Shown here: positions 46,364 to 55,104 of the stretch, piece by piece
Numbering within the stretch: the first letter of the stretch is position 1
How the letters are laid out: every line of letters starts with the position of its first letter
Assembly (NCBI GenBank): GCA_014871385.1
Contig: CM026422.1
Location: 26,148,987 to 26,212,986 of the forward strand
Source: Ceratodon purpureus
Lineage: Eukaryota; Streptophyta; Bryopsida; Pseudoditrichales; Ditrichaceae
Direction: 5' to 3'
DNA: 64,000 nt
The notes under the pieces: generated by a model
The model's input: the letters and a program-made list of their open reading frames with translations, nothing else
What the model was told of the DNA's origin: nothing
The model's database searches: none
Program-made: the position numbers and the translations under genes

Positions 46364-46891
46364 TCAGACCTCCCCAGAGGTGAGGGGAAAATCGATGTTG
46401 GAAGCGGTCATAATCGCCACTTGCTCTAGAGTATGTGCAAGAGTCCAATCCCACTCCGCACCAGGCTGCATTACGCGTGCAATGTAGTTCCATAGGGGAA
46501 TCTCTACGCCGCGACCACGGGCGCGTTCCACTGCCATAAACCACGGACGAAGCTCCTCCACTCCTTGTGGCCAAACAACCGGCTGCCACTCATCCTCATT
46601 AGAATCAGCCATGGAGAAGCCCTCGCTGGAGGTGAGGGAAAAATCGATGTTGGAAGCGTTCATAATCTCCACTTGCTCTAGACCATGTGCAATAGTCCAA
46701 TCCCACTCCACACCAGGCTCCATTTGGCGTGCAATGAGGTTCCACGGGGGAATCTCTACGTCGCGACCACGGGCGCGTTCCACCGCCATAAACCACGGAC
46801 GAAGCTCCTCCACTCCTTGTGGAGAAACAACCGGCTCCCACTCGTCTGGCGGGTAACTTGACACCCTAAAACCACCGCCCGACCTCCTCAT
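46364..46891 (-). CDS. Unknown protein made of two tandem repeats of about 80 residues
   Basis: ATG at 46,891 (MRRSGGGFRVSS), stop at 46,364, 175 residues. Two repeats share EW(E/Q)PVV, PQGVEELRPWFMAVERARGR, VEIP.WN.IAR, EWDWT.AH.LEQV.IM.ASNIDF and LTS. The start was chosen because the first repeat follows soon after it; the frame is open further upstream. The end of repeat 2 may be frameshifted, since another frame continues SDSNEEGSVD as after repeat 1. It lies between the arms of an AT-rich inverted repeat. No known domain; the tryptophan and RPWF pattern may suggest a small folded unit. Probably a real protein given the repeat conservation, but it could be remnant. Confidence 0.5.
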   Translation of the reverse strand: MRRSGGGFRVSSYPPDEWEPVVSPQGVEELRPWFMAVERARGRDVEIPPWNLIARQMEPGVEWDWTIAHGLEQVEIMNASNIDFSLTSSEGFSMADSNEDEWQPVVWPQGVEELRPWFMAVERARGRGVEIPLWNYIARVMQPGAEWDWTLAHTLEQVAIMTASNIDFPLTSGEV

Positions 46892-47259
46892 CACAGCAAA
46901 TGAACTACAAGTAGATGAAACAAAAGGGAAACTAAGAATGCAATTACTGTTTCGTCGCCCAAAGGAACTTATGCTTATGAAGCGGCATTGGGGGAAGCCG
47001 AATGTTCCAGAGTAACAAAGGGGACTTTGACCAGACTCGGTAACGGGACTTTGACCGATGTGGGCTTTCAAAAGTCCGGATTTACTTAAATGTGTCATTT
47101 TAATTTATTATTAAAGAATTGATTAATGGGATTGTATGCTTAGACAAGCATCTAGAGCCTTTCCCGATATTATATATTAATACTACAATTATAATTATGA
47201 TCATTGGTTTAATACGTTTCATTTGAATTCCTAATTTATGAGTTTTTTTAAAAAAATGA

Positions 47260-48075
47260 ACGAACCAAACTTTCCACTTTCTTATTAGAATGTAATAAAA
47301 TTGTACAAATAGAAGTCAAGGTAGAACATTAATGAATTAATTAAGGTTTGTGTAATTTCCATGCCTATCATACAAGGCATACCATGGTTTAAATATTCGC
47401 TTCTCATGAATAAATATAAAAAACCATCAACCTTTTAAAAAATATAAAGAATTTGCCATAATAAATGAATTGATTTCTATAATTTAATACTTCTATTTTT
47501 AACAATGTACTTCGTATATATACTTGAATATATTTGTATATCATTTTTAGATTTGTATATACTTGAATATAGATTATCATTCTCGTATTATAATCAACAA
47601 TTAAATATAAAATTGTAAATGAATATATTAGAGCCTTGGTATACTATACTATATTATTATATTATAATTTAATTATAATACTATTATGTACTTTAAGATT
47701 ATTAGGCTTACATTTAGGTCAACGTACTTTCACCCCATGCCAATCATACAAGGCATACCATGGTTTAAATCTTTGCGTCTCATGATTAAATATTAAAAAT
47801 TCAATCTTCTAAAAAACGTATATAATTTGCCATGAGAAATGAATTAAATTCTATAATCTAATACTATTATTTTTAACAATGTATTTCGTATATACTTGAA
47901 TATACTTGTATATCATTTTAAGATTTGTATACATTAGATTTTAGTTAATTATTCTCGTACTATTCTTAACTGGACATTAAATTGTTAATGAATATATTAG
48001 TACCTACTTGTAAATGAATATATAATTATATTATACATATTATAATCCTAACATGTATATTAAAAATATACATGT
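47260..48075 (-). repeat. Arm 2 of AT-rich inverted repeat plus a direct copy
   Basis: 47,260-47,710 is the inverted partner of 45,270-45,720. 47,740-48,075 repeats arm 2 in the same orientation (CATACAAGGCATACCATGG near 47,370 and near 47,745). Confidence 0.65.
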
Positions 48076-48420
48076 TAAGATGTAGAGTTCCAGAAACGAA
48101 AGAACAAATCTACACCATTCACGGCGTAAAGAACACATTATGAAATAAATAGAGACATAAATAAAAGTACATGAATATATATACATGATAATTATATCTA
48201 ACTAAATTTGTAGAATAAATAAATAATTCTAAATTTGATTTCATATAACATATATAATAATGAAATTGAGCAAAAATACATATTTAGTAAATGGAGGTAT
48301 GAATATTTGCAACGATATACTTCCCTGTATCAATCTGACTCACGAAATTCAAATAGGTTCAAACAATTTTCGATTTAATTTTATTCCATGTACGACATAT
48401 TTAATGTCCCTAGAAATGCC

Positions 48421-48512
48421 TTAACCCTAAACCCTAAATCCTTAACCCTGGACCTAAGACCCTAAACCCTTAACCCTGAACCCTATACCCTAAACCCTGA
48501 ACCCTGATAGAG
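48421..48512. repeat. Degenerate telomere-like (CCCTAAA) tract
   Basis: A run of CCCTAAACCCTAAA, CCTTAACCCTGAACCC and similar units over about 90 bases, matching the Arabidopsis-type plant telomere repeat with many changes. It lies inside the 17.9-kb element, so it is not a chromosome end. Such motifs also occur in plant promoters (telo-boxes), and the transposase 5' region begins shortly after. Confidence 0.7.
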
Positions 48513-49548
48513 GAAGAAAAGTTCGCGGCCAAAAGTCAACACTCTGTCTGGCGCTATAGGGACTTCCAACCCATCCCATTTGATTTAATGCACCAAATAT
48601 TTCGCATCTGCATCTATCTAAAGGGCCGAGAAGTATGGAAAGTGGTAATTCCCGCGCATTCTCACACCCCGAAATGTGGAGGGACGAATGGTCATGCATG
48701 ATTCCCGCCTATTTTCAAAACTCAAGCGGCATGAAAACGGTCACACGTTAGAGAATGACCTCTGGAATCGTCCCCGCTTGAAGTCTTTTCTCTACTCACT
48801 TGCTTCTCTCGCTTGTAGGAGCTCTCGGCGCTCACTTGGAGGTGGTTGTTTTCTGGGCGGAAGCTGTATTGCGCCGTTTCTCTTGTACGTCTTCTCTTTA
48901 GTTCTCTCCGATCATCCGTACACTTCATTGATTTCTGCTTGTTGTATGCTTTCCATTGATTCAAGTCATGGTGTATTTGCAGTGTCTCTCTTTACTTCTT
49001 ACAGACGTTTTAGAGCGGACACCGTAAGCGTACTCTGAGTCTGCAACTCAAAATTCCGAAGATGGAAGCACCTATTAAAGCGCCGCTTTTTGCGGACGGC
49101 AGTTTAGCTCGACTCGAGCTAAACTGCTGCATCCAAAGAGCATCATGAGTTTAGCTCGACTCGAGCTAAACATCTGCATCCAAAGGGCAACATGAGTTTA
49201 GCTCGAGTCGAGCTAAACTTCTGCACCCAAAGGGCAGCAGAAGTTTAGCTCGACTCGAGTTAAACTCATGTTGCCCTTTGGGTGCAGAAGTTTAGCCCGA
49301 CTCGAGCTAAACATCTGTATCCAAAGGGCAACATGAGTTTAGCTCGAGTCGAGCTAAACTTCTGCATCTAAAGGGCAGTAGCAGTTTAGCTCGACTCGAG
49401 CTAAACTCATGCTTCCCATAGTCTAGGAACAGTTTAGCTCGAATCGAGCTAAACTGCGCCTGGGATAAGTTCTCAAATTTAGAGATTGATTCTCTTTAAG
49501 GAGTATAATATGTTCTCACAAAATTGGGTCTGTTGCATTTCAGGTACA
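48513..49548 (+). promoter_or_regulatory. Promoter, leader and 5' intron of the element's transposase gene
   Basis: A CT-rich leader lies around 48,780-49,020. A putative donor (GGACACC/GTAAGC near 49,023) and acceptor (GCATTTCAG at 49,543) would define an intron of about 520 bases in the 5' UTR. That intron carries the eight-copy palindrome array. The start codon at 49,549 is five bases after the acceptor. Confidence 0.5.
49103..49453. repeat. Array of eight 21-bp palindromes in the transposase 5' intron
   Basis: Eight copies of the palindrome at about 47-base spacing, a few with single changes (for example CGAGTTAAA near 49,257, GAATCGAG near 49,441). Spacers reuse CATGTTGCCCTTTGG and TCTGCATCCAAAGGGCA in both orientations. 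Position relative to the start codon mirrors the array in the ParB-like gene. Confidence 0.95.
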
Positions 49549-52387
49549 ATGGACTATGTCTCAGATGACGAGGTACCCGTTGAAGTGCCCGTAAACCCAG
49601 ACCTTCCAGACTTCGTGGTTGTACCCTCGAGACAATAGCAGAACAAGACTGTAACAATATATAGTGACGACAATATCCCGTTAGCAGAGGGTTTGATCCG
49701 GAACCCACGGTCCAGCTTGGTATCTGACACGGTTGGTCCCCTTGGTGATTCCGTTGTCGTCGTCCAGGTATCACGTTCTTTGGTCGAAGAAGAGTCAGAG
49801 GATGATTGGAGGTACTCCTTCAAAACGTGGCCTATCAGCCACGTCTATCTGGATGGAGTTAGCCTAGAGCACCATAGTCAACGTGATGTGTATAACCATT
49901 GGCTTGCGGAGCGTAACCGATCCCTGGGAGATCGTACCCGATCGTATGATAACTCCTCTAGGAATACCCCCCCACCTATATCACGTCACGCTGAGTTTCT
50001 GATGACCCAGCCATCTATCAACTCTATAGCGGCAAACACGTGCTGCGCTCACCTATGCGTCCAACACTATCCCAGAGATAAAATCTCTAGTCTTCGGTCG
50101 CGTATGTACGACAAGACCACAGTGCAGTTCCGTAACCACATAAAACTCGACGTGCATAGACAGATTCACAAGAATTCAGCGGGGAGGAGTGTAGTGACTC
50201 TGGAGGGCATAGATGTTTGCCCCTTCGCCTGGATGAAGATTATGGGAGTGAGCTCCAGTACATTCTATAGAAATGCCCAGTATGCTGCTGCTGGTTTCGA
50301 GGCTCAATTTCACGGTAATACTGGTTTACGTAAACCTCGAAATCACACAGTAGTAGCAACTGCCGTCCTAGGGGCCATCCTTGACAGGCATGCCGACCAC
50401 ATGCCCCACAAGAGTCGTGTTTTGCCTTCAGGGGAGACAGTTGTAGCTAAAGTTCTGCCTTCCAGTTTCAAATGGAGGGAACAGATTCCCATCCTCGATG
50501 AGCATTTAGCGGACTGCGGATTGCCTCCTATGTCCGCTTCTAACTTGAGCAAGATCAGGAGGCTTAGCTATCCAGAATATTACGCCAAACGGGCAGGAGA
50601 CAACTTCGCTCGTTGCTCAAAATGTGATGAGTTCCAGTCCCAGAAGAAGTTGACGGTTACAGGATCTCAGGCGTCCCTGTTGTGGTCTAAGAAAATGAGG
50701 CTGCACAATGACTCTGCAATGGCGCATAGGGACTTGTACTACCTAAATCGATTCAGGTCGAAGGCTACTCCGCATGAAGTTCTTACAATTATGCATGACA
50801 AGATGGACCACTCGAAGACGGCGTCGCCGGCCTTATCCCACAAGGTCAAACACTTAGACGGTCTCATGAAGCTTCCTCTCCCTGTCACGGGAATGCTTGC
50901 TCATGGGCATGTGGACCAACGTTACGCCCATTATGGCCTTGACATTTACTCACACGACGCTAATTACACGGTTGGATCGTTTGCGAAGCTCCTTCGGGAC
51001 CTTGAGTCACCCCCTAAATCCACCTCTAGGGAACTCTTTCAAGAGAATCCTTCCCACCCATTGTATGCCGCGCTTTTGCATGGTTCAGAGATGTGTTTGG
51101 ATCCTCTTGGCCCTCCTCCTGAGGTTCCTGTTGCTGCTAAACCCTTGCCTCCCATTCTTAACGTCCAAATGGAGTGACGCTGTCAGTGATAACAAGAATA
51201 GGTTTGTATTTTCATTCTGGTCCCTATTAGTCGCGAAGCGGGTGTTTCGCGAAGTGTACGTGAATTTCATGCTGGTCGGCCATACTCATGACGATATTGA
51301 TGCCCTTTTCGGACGATGGAGCATGGCTTTGCGGAGGGAGGACTTCCCCACAGTACCTCTCCTCATGAAGTCCTTCATGAAACATGAAGCAGTACCAACA
51401 ATTCCGCATTTTATTCAGGAGGTCCCAGATTTCAAGAAATTCATCGCGGAGTGGATGCTTGATGGCGACGATACGTTAATGGGTCACACTAAAGCTCATC
51501 AGTTCAAATTCTATGTAGATTCTTCAGGATGCCCAGTCATGAAGTATAAAATCTTCTGTCCCGACGACGACTGGTTGCCAAAAGAAGATGGTTGTGGCAT
51601 CAAGTTGTGGAAGGAGGATTCAGAAGGTCGATCTTTATGGCCCCGTGGTGTTCCTGGTGCCGTGGCGCCTCGCGAGATGCGGCACCTGCCTGATGTGATT
51701 AAGGGCTTGTCGGGTTTTGTAGATCATTGGGAGAGGCTATCTTCGGATTCAGTCGAGTCCAGAAGAATCTATGAGCCACTCTCATACTATTGGAACGATG
51801 TTAAAGAGGCTCTTTCCATCCCCTTTGATGCTGTCCCCGCCTTGGAGCATGGTTTTTGGCCATCCATGCGGCTTGCTCACTCCGTCGAAGACGAGTTTCA
51901 GGAAGATGGAACTTTGCGCGAGGAGTTCGCAGAGGATGATCACTTTGTTGGTCACAAACGAGATCGCCCTGGACCGTCGTTCCGTGTTGCGCGAGACCTT
52001 TTTGCAGGGTACTTCTTGGCGCTTCGACCCTGCGATGAAGACGATCGTCCTTTCTGGCTTGCGAGGGCCTTGACTGACCCTAATTCGAACCCTGACCTCC
52101 CGAACACGCTCCAAGTAGAGTTCTACCGCCCAATTTCCCGAGATGAAAATGTTTTGAAATTCTATACCGGCTGGGATGTGGATGGGAGACTTCGTTGGAC
52201 TGTTGAGAAGGATGTACCCGAGTCGTGGCAGAGTACTGATGCAGTCATAACAGCTTGGAAATCCAAAGTTAAAAAAAATGTCAACGACCGGGGCGTTGGC
52301 AAGGATCCAACGCTGAAGATCCCACTGAAACAACTGGACATTATAAAGGCCTCCTTGGAGAGATTTGTGTCTCCGGATTCTGAATAA
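49549..52387 (+). pseudogene. Transposase of the 17.9-kb element (GHTHDDID / DUF7869-like), broken
   Basis: The frame starts MDYVSDDEVPVEV at 49,549 and is interrupted by a TAG at 49,636-49,638. It then runs through RNPRSSLVSDT, a Cys cluster (CCAHLCVQHYP), FAWMKIMGVSSSTFYRN and FARCSKCDEF to LAHGHVDQRYAHYG and ILNVQM. At 51,172-51,177 it hits a TGA. The next frame resumes at once with SDAVSDNKNRFVFSFW, FMLVGHTHDDIDALFGR (about residue 577) and continues to 52,387, ending SPDSE. The break falls in the conserved segment where relatives have QMDN before ENKNR, so a single-base loss is the simplest reading. Total about 945 codons. I place it with the DUF7869-type transposase-like proteins by the GHTH(E/D)DID motif; DDE catalysis is inferred. 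Confidence 0.75.
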
Positions 52388-52904
52388 ACATGTAGCTTTG
52401 AAGTTGGTGGTCTTGAAGTTCTGAATTTAGTCAGATCGCTTGTATTCGTTTGAAGACGACTGAACTGAATACCGTTCGTCCCTTCTGTTTTCAAGACAAA
52501 GGTAGATGTTTAGCTCGAGTCGACCTAATGAGTTATAGCGTATTAGTTCTAGCGTGTTTATGTTTTGAATACTAGCAAATTACATATATTTTGTTGGATT
52601 CAACATTTAAGGAGTGTTGACCTAATTTGTATTTCCACACATATATATAATATAGGATTTCCCAGCATATCCGTTGTGTCCATTTCTTGTTATTTGTTTG
52701 ATGTTCATTTAGAGTGGTTCGACCTACCTTGTATTTTTTCTAGTATTTCTAGTAAAACACTACCTTCTTTCATTTTCCATTAGTACTGTGTGATCATGTC
52801 CCAAATTAATGGAAATTGCTTATAAGCTTTTCCTTGCCAAGTATGGGACCATTGTGCCCATTTTAACTCGACCTGACCTAATGCATTATTTTGGGAGATG
52901 ATAA
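52388..52904. other. Right subterminal region of the 17.9-kb element
   Basis: 3' flank of the transposase, with diverged palindromes at about 52,508 (TTTAGCTCGAGTCGACCTAA) and 52,861 (TTTTAACTCGACC). AT-rich, no other gene. Just inside the right terminus the word TTTTGGGAGATGATAAATCT and its complement form a small hairpin. Confidence 0.5.
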
Positions 52905-52931
52905 ATCTCCCAAAATAACGAATATGGTGTT
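52905..52931 (-). repeat. Right terminal inverted repeat of the 17.9-kb element
   Basis: Reverse complement identical to 35,053-35,079 over 27 bases. Followed by TTAT (52,932-52,935), the right copy of the target duplication. Confidence 0.9.
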
Positions 52932-52935
52932 TTAT

Positions 52936-53510
52936 CTCTTCACTTAGTCATGCCACATGTGCACCATGTAGTAAACCACCTTTCTCTTTCCTCTCCTTTT
53001 TCCAAAATCTACCTCAATGCTAAAAGTAGCTACAATGCCTTAAGTACGAGCTCCTCTAGACCCCAAGAGATTGAGTGTGCAATTTGTGCTTTGGGATGCT
53101 TAATGAGGTCTATTAATGGAGAACAATGGCTTAAGTGTATTGAAAAGACAACTTATATAGTTGAGATGTAAAAGTCTGTAGATAAGACTTTGTTGCAGTG
53201 AACAAACATAGTGTAATGAGTAAAGTCAAATCATTATTATTGAGGTGGTAGTAGCGACCTCATTTCATTATCATATCTAAGGTTACGACAACTTCTTGGG
53301 TTGATTACAATGTTCATGCAAGATATATTGAAGGTATGGAGGTTATCTTCGTTGAGTTTGTTGTTTTTGTATAACATTTCATTTTGAATGATTCATTACT
53401 CAATACTACAATCCTTCTCTAGTACTTTCTAATTAGAAACAACGATATTTATTATTATTGATGTACATTTAGTTCTTTGATTCCTTAGTTTTTGATCAAG
53501 AGAGCTTTAG
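52936..53510 (-). repeat. Repeat A, second copy, middle segment
   Basis: Reverse complement of about 5,391-5,965, including the 5' part of LTR2 (ending near 53,069). It resumes exactly after the TTAT duplication and is interrupted again at 53,511 by the TTAA element. Confidence 0.8.
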
Positions 53511-54515
53511 TTAACCCCTAAAGGTCCAGGAGACCTAATTTGGGTTTTTGCTATTTTGGGCAGCCTAGTTGAAGAGGTTAAAAGTTATATTTTTGCCTAA
53601 TATTTTTATTGGATGCTCCCTTTACCGCAAAGTGTACGTGGTAAAATTTTCAAAGTCAAATATCAATTTTAGAACCTTCATCTAGAAATTTTAGGTTTCA
53701 GGTCCAAAACGGGCAGTTTAAAATTAGGTTTTTTTTCAACTTGCTTTTAAGAAGTATGTTCATAACCAAATCATTATTCAAAATCCAAAGTGATCCAAGC
53801 CAAAAAGTTTACCAATTTTACAAGGGCAGCCTCCAAAAATTACATGAACAAGTTTCAAAGTTTTCTGTAATTTTACAATTTCTCCTTTCAATAGTTGTCA
53901 AAATTTGAGATTTAGGAATTTTTCAATTTTTTTTCTTCCAAACTTTACAAACTCATAGATGTAACTTTTCACCGTTCACTTTTTTTCCAAACCAAAAACA
54001 TTTAATGTTATTTAAATTTTACCATATTGACGATTTTGTACATGCTTCAAGGAAAATAATTTGCATGAAGGCCAAAAAATTAAAATAAGTCTTGAAGTAC
54101 CAATAACATGATCCCCTCTGCGTCCCGACGTCTCCACTGGACTCGAAATCTTCATTTTGCGTCCCAAAATTTTGCATGGAGGTGCTCAACTTAGTTACCC
54201 CAAATATGAGCAAAATGTTTGGGGTAACAATCATCAAGTCTCTCTTGGCACCATTTGGACTATGCCTTTCGAGGAAAGCCAAAAAAAAAAAAAAAAAACA
54301 GTAAATTTTGGACATTATAATCTCACAAATGGTAAAGATCCAACAGTTGAAATTTGACATGGTGCTAGTGCAAGTAGTTAGGTTGAAGATCTTACGGTTG
54401 GAAATACCAGAATATGAAATTTTATTGGAAACATACATCAATTTTTATACGGTGGTCAAAATCTGCAGTTTTCGGTTTTGGAAGTGCCTAAACTTCTTGG
54501 ACCTGTAGGGGTTAA
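53511..54515. mobile_element. TTAA-bounded non-autonomous transposon (piggyBac-like), copy 1
   Basis: Starts TTAACCCCTAAAGGTCCAGG and ends with an inverted CTTGGACCTGTAGGGGTTAA, so imperfect terminal inverted repeats of about 16 bases lie between TTAA sites (53,511-53,514 and 54,512-54,515). The paralogous empty site at 5,381-5,391 has GTAA at the target, one base from TTAA, and both flanks continue collinearly. TTAA targets with ends starting CCC are the hallmark of piggyBac elements. About 1 kb, AT-rich, no transposase; a long poly(A) run lies at 54,282-54,298. Confidence 0.75.
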
Positions 54516-54607
54516 TATGTAATCATGAAAACCGTAAAACATTCTCAAAATAATAGAATCTAGTTCATTTTGAGAACCTCAAATATCATGGTCATTTTTA
54601 ATTATTT
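54516..54607 (-). repeat. Repeat A, second copy, last segment
   Basis: Reverse complement of about 5,292-5,386 (AATCATGAAAACCGTAAAACATTCTC onwards). Similarity to the first copy ends near 54,607. Confidence 0.75.
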
Positions 54608-54897
54608 CTCGTATATATCTGATTTTTTCCATGTATTCCTTTCTTATTAGTAATTGGTAATGTTCTAACATCTTTGCTAATACATGCTTGACTTATATTT
54701 AATGGTATTGTAGAAAACAATTTGTACATTTTGCACATGTTAATTAATACTTACTTATTATGAGAGCTAACTTATATTTCACATGTTTACAGTTAGATGC
54801 TACATACTCTGTTTCTATAACCTACACAATTACTTGAAAGCAAATTATCAATTCCTAGAAATGACAAGTTCAAGGATCTAAGCTTCATTTTTACATA

Positions 54898-55096
54898 CCG
54901 TATGTGATAGGCCAGTTCGACAAAAATTAAATTAAAAGTGAAATCGTCAAAAAATCTGGAAATTTCTATTTTTAGAAAAATGATATTTGTACTCAAAAAA
55001 CACGGAATTAGCACGGAAATTGAATTGTCAAATTGAAAATCCAAAAATAATTATTATTATTCAACAACAAGGTGTCAAACTAGCCTATCACGTACG
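54898..55096. mobile_element. Small foldback/MITE with TA flanks
   Basis: CCGTATGTGATAGGCCAGTT near 54,898 and its imperfect inverse AACTAGCCTATCACGTACGG near 55,077-55,096 bound about 200 bases of AT-rich DNA, with TA on both sides. This fits a TA-targeting (mariner/Stowaway-type) MITE. No empty site is available to prove it. Confidence 0.55.
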
Positions 55097-55104
55097 GTAT
55101 ATGT

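Larger units (their letters stand above)
35053..52931. mobile_element. 17.9-kb terminal-inverted-repeat DNA transposon with cargo genes
   Basis: Bounded by perfect 27-bp inverted repeats (35,053-35,079 and 52,905-52,931; outer bases AACACCATATTCGTTATTTT) and flanked by TTAT on both sides (35,049-35,052 and 52,932-52,935). Removing the element and one TTAT restores repeat A exactly as in the unbroken copy at 5,966-5,969. Inside, on the - strand, are a ParB-like gene, an FCP1/HAD-phosphatase gene, a small basic protein and a protein of two tandem repeats; on the + strand is a GHTHDDID-type transposase pseudogene. A 21-bp palindrome recurs throughout and was not seen outside the element. I do not recognise it as a named superfamily. 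Confidence 0.9.
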
